Assembly (NCBI GenBank): GCA_937936645.1
Contig: CALHCQ010000020.1
Location: forward strand, 1 to 35,253
Length of the DNA stretch: 35,253 nt
From: an uncultured Algibacter sp.
GTDB lineage: Bacteria > Bacteroidota > Bacteroidia > Flavobacteriales > Flavobacteriaceae
Reading direction: 5' to 3'
Position 1 is the first letter of the stretch. Every line of letters starts with the position of its first letter. Under the pieces are notes generated by a model that was given only the letters and a program-made list of their open reading frames with translations, did no database searches and was not told the DNA's origin. Shown here piece after piece: positions 25,657-32,804 of this stretch. The position numbers were made by a program, and so were the translations under genes.

Positions 25657-27228
25657 ATGAATAAAAGAGTATTTGCTTTATTACTCATTTTAATGAGTTT
25701 ATCCCTCATCGGAATTATTTTTGTACAGGCCTATTTTATTAGAGATGCAGTACAAAACGAAAAACAACGTTTTACATTTAACGTAAAAAAAACGCTAAGT
25801 TATGTGTCAAATACTATCGAAACCAACGAGTTAAACAAGTATTTTTCTAAATATCAAAAATTAGATCGCGATAAAAAAGGCGACTCTGCAGCTGTTTCTC
25901 AATTATTTATCTATCAACAAAACAATAACACAAAAGAAGCTTTCATTTATAAAAGTAATATTCTAGAAGAAGATTATAAACTTTCATCGTCGCTCTTCGA
26001 TATTGGTTTTGATAGTTTAGATATTAAAAATATATTAGGAAGCTCTAAAATTGAAGTCTACAATAAAAGCAATATTTTTGATAAAGATGTTATTAGCTCT
26101 CCCATATTAAATATTATAAATAGCGGACGTTTAAGAGATGAAGAACGTAGTTATTTTAATAGAAATTTAAAAGAATACACTAAAACCATTCCTATATACA
26201 AGCGTGTTACAGTAAGTGAAATTAACGATTTGTTAGCCACAAAACTTAAAGAAAACGACATTAATATAGATTACGAATTTGCCATTTATAATAATGATTT
26301 AGCAACTAAAGTACATAGCGAAGGTTTTAATAAAATAACAGCATCTACCTTTAGTATGCCAATGTTTTACGACGAGAACAATAGAAGCTCGTATAAATTA
26401 TTAGTAAACTTTCCAGAAGATAAAAAGTTTATATTGTCATCGGTTTTAGGCATGATACTTTTATCTATTGTCTTTACAGTAATCATTATAATAGCATACG
26501 GTAGTTCGCTATACCAACATGTTAAACAACGTAAAATAGCAGAAATAAAAACAGATTTTATTAATAACATGACGCATGAGTTTAAAACACCCATTGCCAC
26601 AATTAATTTAGCGCTAGATGCGATAAGAAATCCTAAAATTATAGATAATAAAGAAAAGGTTTTAGGCTATCTAAAAATGATAAAAGAAGAAAATAAACGC
26701 ATGCATGCCCAAGTAGAAAATGTTTTGCGCATATCTAAATTAGAAAAAAATGAGCTTAACATAAGTAAGGAAACTGTAGAATTGCACGACCTAGTAGAAG
26801 ACGCAATAACGCATGTGCAATTATTAGTAGAAGACAAGGGCGGATTTATTGATTTAAATTTAAATGCCACTAGCGTTTCGGTTTTAGCAAACGAAACGCA
26901 TTTTACAAATGTAATTGTTAACATATTAGATAATGCGATAAAATATTCACCAGTGACTCCAAAAATAGAAGTGTACACAGAAAATGTTGGCCATAGCATA
27001 TTATTAAAAATAAAAGACCACGGTAGTGGTATGAGTAAGGCAGCAGCAAAACGTGTATTCGAAAAATTTTATAGAGAGCATACAGGTAATATACATAATG
27101 TAAAAGGTCATGGTTTAGGTTTAGCCTACGTAAAACGCATTGTAGACGATCACCAAGGCCATATAAAAGTTGACAGTGAAAAAGGAAAAGGAAGCATATT
27201 TACTATAAAGCTTCCACTAATATCATAA
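25657..27228 (+). CDS. Membrane sensor histidine kinase (RprX-like)
   Basis: The 523-residue kinase has a first membrane helix at about 6-27, a periplasmic sensor domain of some 230 residues, and a second helix near 259-281. The HisKA domain has phosphoacceptor His307 in NNMTHEFKTPIA. The HATPase domain shows the N box NILDNAIKYS (422-431), G1 KDHGSGM and G2 GHGLGLAYVKRI. It lies two bases before an OmpR-type regulator, its likely partner. The pair resembles RprX/RprY of Bacteroidota, but the signal is unknown. The start follows a perfect -7 box by four bases. Confidence 0.95.
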   Translation: MNKRVFALLLILMSLSLIGIIFVQAYFIRDAVQNEKQRFTFNVKKTLSYVSNTIETNELNKYFSKYQKLDRDKKGDSAAVSQLFIYQQNNNTKEAFIYKSNILEEDYKLSSSLFDIGFDSLDIKNILGSSKIEVYNKSNIFDKDVISSPILNIINSGRLRDEERSYFNRNLKEYTKTIPIYKRVTVSEINDLLATKLKENDINIDYEFAIYNNDLATKVHSEGFNKITASTFSMPMFYDENNRSSYKLLVNFPEDKKFILSSVLGMILLSIVFTVIIIIAYGSSLYQHVKQRKIAEIKTDFINNMTHEFKTPIATINLALDAIRNPKIIDNKEKVLGYLKMIKEENKRMHAQVENVLRISKLEKNELNISKETVELHDLVEDAITHVQLLVEDKGGFIDLNLNATSVSVLANETHFTNVIVNILDNAIKYSPVTPKIEVYTENVGHSILLKIKDHGSGMSKAAAKRVFEKFYREHTGNIHNVKGHGLGLAYVKRIVDDHQGHIKVDSEKGKGSIFTIKLPLIS

Positions 27229-27230
27229 CT

Positions 27231-27935
27231 ATGGAAGAACAGAATAAAAAAATATTATTAGTAGAAGATGATCCAAATTTTGGAACCGTATTAAAAGACT
27301 ATTTAATTATGAACGATTACGATGTTGTTCATGCTAAAAATGGGATGGAAGGTTTCGAAAAATTTAAAAGAGATGATTTCGATTTATGTATTTTAGATGT
27401 CATGATGCCGTATAAAGACGGATTTACTTTAGCCAAAGAAATACGAGAAAAAAATACCGATGTACCCATTGTTTTCCTAACAGCAAAAGCAATGAAAGAG
27501 GATGTTTTAAAAGGCTATAAAGTAGGAGCAGACGACTATTTAAACAAACCATTCGATAGTGAGGTTTTATTAATGAAAATTAAGGCTATTATACAACGTA
27601 AAGCTACCGAAACCGTATCCGATAGTAAACAATTTGAATTTAAAATAGGAAGTTTCGATTTAAACTCTAAACTCCGTTTTTTAAAACACAACGGTGACGA
27701 TCCTGTTAAATTGTCTCCTAAAGAAAACGAACTATTACGCTTATTGGCTTTACATGAAAACGATTTAATGCCAAGAGAATTAGCCTTAACAAAAATATGG
27801 AGAGACGATAATTATTTTACTTCTAGAAGTATGGATGTTTATATAGCAAAGCTTCGTAAATATTTAAAATTAGACCCTAAAGTAGAAATATTAAACATAC
27901 ACGGAGAAGGGTTTAGATTAGTTGTAAATGCTTAA
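27231..27935 (+). CDS. OmpR-family response regulator (RprY-like)
   Basis: The 234-residue regulator has an N-terminal receiver domain with acidic pocket EDD (12-14), phosphoacceptor Asp56 in LCILDVMMP and Lys106 in LNKPF. A C-terminal winged helix DNA-binding domain covers about 130-234 (KLSPKENELLRLLA, then SRSMDVYIAKLRKYL). It is controlled by the upstream kinase, two bases away, and a long terminator hairpin follows its stop. The target promoters are unknown. Its likeness to RprY is by domain order and sequence feel only. Confidence 0.95.
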   Translation: MEEQNKKILLVEDDPNFGTVLKDYLIMNDYDVVHAKNGMEGFEKFKRDDFDLCILDVMMPYKDGFTLAKEIREKNTDVPIVFLTAKAMKEDVLKGYKVGADDYLNKPFDSEVLLMKIKAIIQRKATETVSDSKQFEFKIGSFDLNSKLRFLKHNGDDPVKLSPKENELLRLLALHENDLMPRELALTKIWRDDNYFTSRSMDVYIAKLRKYLKLDPKVEILNIHGEGFRLVVNA

Positions 27936-27960
27936 TTAAGCACGGTAATAGATATTAGTA

Positions 27961-28013
27961 TTAAATAAAACAGTCCTTCAAAGCATCTTGCTTTAAAGGA
28001 CTGTTTTATTTAA
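27961..28013 (+). terminator. Terminator of the two-component operon
   Basis: A long, nearly perfect hairpin: an 18-base arm (27961-27978) pairs with 27996-28013, with an inner AAAGC/GCTTT stem (27980-27984, 27990-27994) and a five-base loop. The TTTTATTTAA end gives the U tract. It follows the regulator stop by 25 bases. Because the arms include A/T runs it may act on both strands. Confidence 0.85.
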
Positions 28014-28096
28014 TAGAAGTTAATTTTTTGCTTTAATAATTATAATAAAACGCTTATTTTTACTTTAAGTAAGATTTTTCTATAAAAAAAACACTC

Positions 28097-29251
28097 ATGA
28101 AAATTAGTAAGTATTTATTTGTATTACATATTTTTATAAGCATTGTAACATATGCACAGCAAACTTCCACTAATATTTTAGAAGTTACAAATCCCAATGA
28201 AGCAAATGAAATAGATACAAAAGACACTGTTATTTTTTATGATGTTATATACGAAAAGGAATTAACCGAAGAAGAAAAGGCATCATCATCTTTTATAAAA
28301 GATATTACAGTAACCTTTAATAAAAATAAATTAGTAGAACGCGTGTTTAGAAATACGACACGTTATGAGTCGTATACTGTTTTTGATTATAGTTTAAAAA
28401 AATATTATAAATGTAACGTTACTCGTTCTCAAAAAAGAGCCATTGTTTCTAATTTTAGAACACCTAGCAAAGACGTAGAAAAACAAAACAACTCTGAAAA
28501 AACAATTTTAGATTTACCTTGCGACGAATATGTTACTATTATAGCAGGTAAACCAGTAAAGATGTATGCAACTAAAGCATTTGGACTTCGCTTTGCACAC
28601 AATTATAAAATGGATGGTTTTCTATTAGATTATTATGCTTACAATAAAAAACTAGGAAAATACAGGGTGGTAGCTAAAAAAATAGAACACCTTAATATAC
28701 CTGCATCATACTATTCTTTAAATGGTTTTGATGTAATGAATAAAGAGGCGTATAAGAAACTGAGGTCTGAGTCTAGAAAGAACTATGAAGAGAGAAAAAG
28801 TAAATACAATAAAATTGCAGATAAGCTAATAGACAAGAAAAAACCTGTATACAGTACTAAAACAATAATCAATAAGAAAATATCTAGTAAAAAAATGCTG
28901 GGTAAAGTTGTTGTTTTAAATTTCTGGTATACCACTTGCCCACCATGTAAAAAAGAGATTCCGTTATTAAATAAATTAAAGCATAAGTATAAGAATAAGG
29001 ATGTTGAGTTTATAGCTTTTGCATTGGATGAAGAGTATAAGTTAGCCAATTTTTTATTAAAAAACAGGTTCGATTATGATATGGTGTCTGATGCTAGATG
29101 GTTAAAGGAAAAGTTTCAAATACAAGCCTATCCAACAAATATCATTATAGATAAAAAGGGGAAAATTCAATTTTACGATGTTGGTTACAAATCCACCATT
29201 TTAGATAAAATGTCTTATGAAATTGATCAATTACTAGCACAAAAAATATAA
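28097..29251 (+). CDS. Exported TlpA-like thioredoxin-fold protein with unknown N-terminal domain
   Basis: The 384-residue product begins with a signal peptide (MKISKYLFVLHIFISIVTYAQQ). Its C-terminal third (about 262-384) is a TlpA/ResA-like redoxin: VVVLNFWYTTCPPCKKE holds the CxxC (Cys281, Cys284), with the later AYPTNIIIDKKG including the cis-Pro. It should act as a periplasmic thiol oxidoreductase. The middle part (45-210), with TVTFNKNKLVERVF, ILDLPCDEYV and IAGKPVKMYATKAFG, resembles the DUF4412/GLPGLI-type beta-rich domain of Bacteroidota but I am unsure. It has no operon partner; a bidirectional terminator follows. Confidence 0.8.
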   Translation: MKISKYLFVLHIFISIVTYAQQTSTNILEVTNPNEANEIDTKDTVIFYDVIYEKELTEEEKASSSFIKDITVTFNKNKLVERVFRNTTRYESYTVFDYSLKKYYKCNVTRSQKRAIVSNFRTPSKDVEKQNNSEKTILDLPCDEYVTIIAGKPVKMYATKAFGLRFAHNYKMDGFLLDYYAYNKKLGKYRVVAKKIEHLNIPASYYSLNGFDVMNKEAYKKLRSESRKNYEERKSKYNKIADKLIDKKKPVYSTKTIINKKISSKKMLGKVVVLNFWYTTCPPCKKEIPLLNKLKHKYKNKDVEFIAFALDEEYKLANFLLKNRFDYDMVSDARWLKEKFQIQAYPTNIIIDKKGKIQFYDVGYKSTILDKMSYEIDQLLAQKI

Positions 29252-29258
29252 TTAAAAT

Positions 29259-29293
29259 AAAAACCCTCGATAATAAAATTATCGAGGGTTTTT
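29259..29293. terminator. Bidirectional terminator between convergent genes
   Basis: CCCTCGATAAT (29264-29274) pairs perfectly with ATTATCGAGGG (29278-29288) around a three-base loop. A residues before and T residues after extend the stem and give a U tract for either strand. It ends the TlpA-like gene (plus) and the DJ-1-like gene (minus). Confidence 0.9.
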
Positions 29294-29317
29294 GTTTTTT
29301 ACAGTTGTGTTGAGCTT

Positions 29318-29998
29318 TTAGTTTAATTGCTTAATTAAAAGATTAGCAACACGTTCAGACGATGCTGGGTTTTGTCCAGTAATTAATAAATTATCTTGTA
29401 CAGCATAAGGTTGCCAGTCTGCTTCTTTAGAGTATATACCGCCATTTTTTGTTAACATATCCTCGACTAAAAAAGGAACAATATTTGTTAATTGTACAGC
29501 ATCTTCCTCAGTGTTAGTAAAGCCTGTTACTTTTTTACCTTTAACAAGGTAATTTCCGTTTTCTGTTTTTGTGTGTTTAAATATTGCAGGCGCATGGCAC
29601 ACAGCTGCTACAGGTTTATTGTTACTATAAAAATCTTCTATAAGTTTTATAGATGTTTTATTTTCTGCCAAATCCCATAAAGGCCCGTGACCACCGGGAT
29701 AAAATACAGCATCAAAATCGGTGTGATTTATAGTGTCTAACTTATTTGTATGCGCTATTAAATTTTGAGTTTCTGTATCCTTGTTATAACGCACGGTTGC
29801 AGGTGTTTCAAAGTCTGGCTCATTACTTTTTGGGTCTATTGGTGCCTGTCCTCCTTTAGGCGTTGCAATGGTTATGTTAATGCCTTTGTCTTTAAGTAGG
29901 TAGTAAGGTGCAGCAAATTCTTCAATCCAAAAACCTGTTTTTTGTCCTGTATCTCCTAGAGCGTCATGACTAGTTAGTACAAATAATACTTTTTTCAT
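29318..29998 (-). CDS. DJ-1/PfpI family protein, Hsp31-like
   Basis: The 226-residue protein belongs to the DJ-1/PfpI superfamily, close to the Hsp31/HchA-like branch. The catalytic Cys134 and His135 are in AAVCHAPAIF, Glu27 lies in GFWIEEF, and GGHGPLWDL around 102-110 forms the oxyanion pocket. Hsp31-type proteins act as glyoxalase III or as holdase chaperones in stress. There is no signal peptide. An 8-base inverted repeat in the promoter region (30018-30043) and the Crp/Fnr-type gene upstream suggest redox or stress regulation, but this is inference. Confidence 0.88.
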   Translation of the reverse strand: MKKVLFVLTSHDALGDTGQKTGFWIEEFAAPYYLLKDKGINITIATPKGGQAPIDPKSNEPDFETPATVRYNKDTETQNLIAHTNKLDTINHTDFDAVFYPGGHGPLWDLAENKTSIKLIEDFYSNNKPVAAVCHAPAIFKHTKTENGNYLVKGKKVTGFTNTEEDAVQLTNIVPFLVEDMLTKNGGIYSKEADWQPYAVQDNLLITGQNPASSERVANLLIKQLN

Positions 29999-30017
29999 TT
30001 TAAATGTTTTTAAGAGG

Positions 30018-30043
30018 TTTAGTGTATTTTATATAACACTAAA
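30018..30043. promoter_or_regulatory. Inverted repeat, candidate operator upstream of the DJ-1-like gene
   Basis: TTTAGTGT (30018-30025) and ACACTAAA (30036-30043) are perfect inverted repeats spaced by 10 bases. They lie between the Crp/Fnr-type gene and the DJ-1-like gene, 20-45 bases upstream of the latter start. There is no U tract, so an operator is more likely than a terminator. Confidence 0.45.
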
Positions 30044-30089
30044 TTACTTAAGACTGCATTTAATAAAAATGATGTATGATATTAAAAAG

Positions 30090-30656
30090 TTAGGTTTTTG
30101 GGATATCTTTTCTTATTCTACTTAAGCTTTCTTTTGTAATACCTAAATAAGATGCTACATGATAATTTTTTACATTTTGCTCTATATTTGGGTATTTGGA
30201 AATAAAATTTAAGTATCGTGTTGTAGCGGTTTGGTATAAACTATCTAGTATTCGTTTTTGGAAGCTAGCAAATGCATTTTCCATTTTTTTTCTAAAGAAA
30301 GATTCTAGTCCCGGAATTTCTAAATATAATTTCTCGGTATCTTGCCTTGATATTCTGTAAACTATAGCATCTTGTATACATTCTATATTCATAATAGATT
30401 GAGATGTACTAAAATAAGCCGTATAGTCGCTTGTCCACCAATCTTTAATGGCAAATTGTATGGTATGGTCTTTTCCATTATCATCCATAAAAAAAGTTCT
30501 TAAGCAGCCACTAAACACGTAATATTGATATGTTACTTTGGTGTCAGATTTTAGTAATAAATCGCCTTTTTTTAGATGAATTTCCTTAAAAGTATTTTCT
30601 AATAATACCTTGTCTTTTTCTGTTAACTGAAGCGATGTAAAGTGATTTAAAATCAT
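30090..30656 (-). CDS. Crp/Fnr family transcription regulator
   Basis: The 188-residue protein has the cyclic-nucleotide-binding fold (about 10-115: KKGDLLLKSDTKVTYQYYVFSG and GKDHTIQFAIKDWW). A C-terminal helix-turn-helix covers about 140-188, with YHVASYLGITKESLSRIRKD as recognition region. There is no Fnr cysteine cluster, so it does not look like an oxygen-sensing iron-sulfur regulator. The domain is short, as in the small Bacteroidota Crp-like proteins. Its ligand is unknown. It lies 91 bases upstream of the DJ-1-like gene on the same strand, and a one-mismatch -7 box (AATATTTG) lies near 30699-30706 on the minus strand. Confidence 0.88.
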   Translation of the reverse strand: MILNHFTSLQLTEKDKVLLENTFKEIHLKKGDLLLKSDTKVTYQYYVFSGCLRTFFMDDNGKDHTIQFAIKDWWTSDYTAYFSTSQSIMNIECIQDAIVYRISRQDTEKLYLEIPGLESFFRKKMENAFASFQKRILDSLYQTATTRYLNFISKYPNIEQNVKNYHVASYLGITKESLSRIRKDIPKT

Positions 30657-30742
30657 TCGTGTTTTTGTTTAATAAAGAAGTATACCTGTTTTATTTTTCA
30701 AATATTTATAGTACGTAATATATTTTTTGGGATAAAACGTTA

Positions 30743-31492
30743 TTAAATAATTTTTTTAATGACTCTTAATTTATGGGTGTGTATATTCTTTTCGCTATTA
30801 TAGATACCAGAGTGGTCTAATCGATCTATTCTTACCTTACCATGGGCATGTATTATGTAGTTATCTTTCATTATAATACCTACGTGTATAATATCGCCTT
30901 CATTGTTATCAAAAAAAGCTAAGTCACCAGGCTCGCTTTCTTCAATAAAACTTAAAGCTTCACCCTGTGTGGCTTGTTGCGAGGCATCTCGTAATAATTT
31001 ATATCCGTTAAGCTTGTAAACCATTTGTGTAAAGCCAGAGCAATCTATACCAAATGGCGATTTACCACCCCATAAATAAGGTGTGTTTAAATATAAAAAC
31101 GCTGTTTTAATAAGGTTGTTTTTAGAGTTACTTCCTTTAAAAGCTTCTCCGTCGTATTGGTGTTCTAGTAACTCGAGACCGTTAAGTGTAGAGCCTAATA
31201 CGATAGAGTGTAATTGTTTGTTTTTATCTTCTATAAATTCGACTAAATCTTGAGATGTTATGGGGGTCTCTTTTTGCAATGTTTGGTATTGCAATTTATT
31301 AATTTCTAGATACTGTTTGTTATCTATCCAGCCTTCATAATTATCAAAAGCAAGTCTTATTTTACTCCAATTTTTACGCTGTTCTAATACTTTAAAAAAA
31401 TCACCATATAGTACTTGCGATACCAATTCTGTTTTATCAGATGGATCGATTCTTAGAGGTACTAAACTTATATTACAAATACCGTACTGCAT
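30743..31492 (-). CDS. NlpC/P60 (C40) peptidase with SH3 domains, no signal peptide
   Basis: The 249-residue protein has two SH3-like segments in the N-terminal part (CNISLVPLRIDPSDKTELVSQ and WIDNKQYLEI) and a C-terminal NlpC/P60 domain. Its catalytic Cys151 lies in GIDCSGFTQMVY, His203 in DIIHVGIIM and the third residue in IIHAHGK (His215 or His217). It lacks a signal peptide, so a cytosolic role in murein peptide recycling, like YkfC of Bacillus (a gamma-D-glutamyl-L-diamino acid endopeptidase), is the likeliest inference. It is nine bases downstream of the thiolase gene and probably co-transcribed. Confidence 0.88.
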   Translation of the reverse strand: MQYGICNISLVPLRIDPSDKTELVSQVLYGDFFKVLEQRKNWSKIRLAFDNYEGWIDNKQYLEINKLQYQTLQKETPITSQDLVEFIEDKNKQLHSIVLGSTLNGLELLEHQYDGEAFKGSNSKNNLIKTAFLYLNTPYLWGGKSPFGIDCSGFTQMVYKLNGYKLLRDASQQATQGEALSFIEESEPGDLAFFDNNEGDIIHVGIIMKDNYIIHAHGKVRIDRLDHSGIYNSEKNIHTHKLRVIKKII

Positions 31493-31501
31493 TTTAATAA
31501 C

Positions 31502-32680
31502 TTAATTGCGTTCTATAATAATTGCAGAAGCTCCGCCGCCGCCGTTACATATGGCAGCTGCTCCAGTTTTTGCGTTGTTTTGCTTTAATACACTTAATAA
31601 AGTAATTAAAATGCGAGCTCCAGAGCATCCTAATGGGTGGCCAAGAGCTACAGCGCCTCCATGAACATTTACATGTTTAGGGTTAAGACCAAGTAGTTTC
31701 ATGTTTGCTAGACTTACTACAGAGAAGGCTTCGTTTATTTCAAAGTAATCAATATTATTTAATGTTAGATTTGCTTTTTTTAAGGCCTTTGGTAAAGCTA
31801 TAGCCGGAGCAGTTGTAAACCATTCTGGTGCATGAGCAGCATCAGCATAACCTTTTATTTCTGCCAATGTAGGTAGTTTTAGTGCTTTTGCTTTTTCTTT
31901 ACTCATTAAAATAATAGCAGCAGCACCGTCGTTTATTGTAGATGCATTTGCAGCTGTAACAGTACCTGTTTTAGTAAAGGCAGGACGTAATTCGGGAATT
32001 TTTTCTAGCCTTAAATTTTTAAATTCCTCGTCCGTATCTATAACAAGATCGTCCCCTTTACGTTGCGGTACTTTTACAGGTACTACCTCTTCATTAAATT
32101 TACCTTGTTCCCATGCGGTTTGAGCACGTTTGTAAGACGCTATGGCGTAGGCATCCTGTTCTTGTCTTGTAATATGGTATTTTTCTGCACAAGCATCGGC
32201 ATAAATACCCATAGCTTCATTGCTATAAGCATCACTTAATCCATCTTTTTGCATACCATCTATAAAACTGGTATTTCCAAATTTTTTACCTTGCCTAAGG
32301 TGTACATAATGAGGAATTAAACTCATGTTTTCCATGCCACCTGCAATTATAATATCGGCATCACCTAAAGCAATGGCTTGGGCAGCTTGAGTTATGGCTT
32401 TCATGCCAGAAGCACAAACCTTATTAACAGTGGTACATGGTACTGTATTTGGTATACCTGCATAAATAGCCGCTTGCCTTGCAGTGGCTTGACCGGCATT
32501 GGCCTGTACAACATGGCCCATAATAACTTCGTCTACAAGGTTGGCATCTAGATTAATTTTTTCTAGAGCACCTTGTATTGCTACAGCGGCAAGTTTTGGA
32601 GCAGGAATCGTAGATAATCCACCCATAAAACTTCCTATTGGAGTTCTTGCTACCGATACAATAACGACGTCTTTACTCAT
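31502..32680 (-). CDS. Acetyl-CoA acetyltransferase (thiolase)
   Basis: The 392-residue enzyme is a thiolase that either condenses two acetyl-CoA or cleaves acetoacetyl-CoA. The active residues are exactly placed as in the classical degradative/biosynthetic thiolases: Cys89 in NKVCASGMKA, His348 in LGHPLGCSGAR and Cys378 in AICNGGGGAS. The N-terminus VVIVSVARTPIGSFMG is typical. It could serve fatty acid or leucine degradation, or ketone metabolism; nothing nearby decides. The NlpC/P60 gene is nine bases downstream. TATTTTCG in the upstream gap is a one-mismatch -7 candidate. Confidence 0.95.
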   Translation of the reverse strand: MSKDVVIVSVARTPIGSFMGGLSTIPAPKLAAVAIQGALEKINLDANLVDEVIMGHVVQANAGQATARQAAIYAGIPNTVPCTTVNKVCASGMKAITQAAQAIALGDADIIIAGGMENMSLIPHYVHLRQGKKFGNTSFIDGMQKDGLSDAYSNEAMGIYADACAEKYHITRQEQDAYAIASYKRAQTAWEQGKFNEEVVPVKVPQRKGDDLVIDTDEEFKNLRLEKIPELRPAFTKTGTVTAANASTINDGAAAIILMSKEKAKALKLPTLAEIKGYADAAHAPEWFTTAPAIALPKALKKANLTLNNIDYFEINEAFSVVSLANMKLLGLNPKHVNVHGGAVALGHPLGCSGARILITLLSVLKQNNAKTGAAAICNGGGGASAIIIERN

Positions 32681-32759
32681 GTTTGGGGCTTTTAATTACT
32701 ATAAGCGAAAATAATGATTTTTTAATAGAAAATGATAGTATACTATTTTATAAAATAAC

Positions 32760-32787
32760 TTGAGCGGCTATAAATTTGTTACATTTG
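32760..32787 (+). promoter_or_regulatory. Promoter of the PgpH-type gene
   Basis: TTG (32760-32762) and TACATTTG (32780-32787) lie 17 bases apart; an alternative -7, TAAATTTG, is at 32771-32778. The box ends 17 bases before the ATG at 32805. The promoter lies inside the stretch that a TTG start at 32760 would make coding, which supports the downstream ATG. Confidence 0.7.
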
Positions 32788-32804
32788 AAAATAATATTTT
32801 TACA

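Noticed and set aside
32760-32804. TTG start for the PgpH-type protein
   Set aside because: The 15 extra residues lie over a good promoter (TTG-N17-TACATTTG), and the ATG at 32805 begins a natural N-terminus before the first membrane helix.
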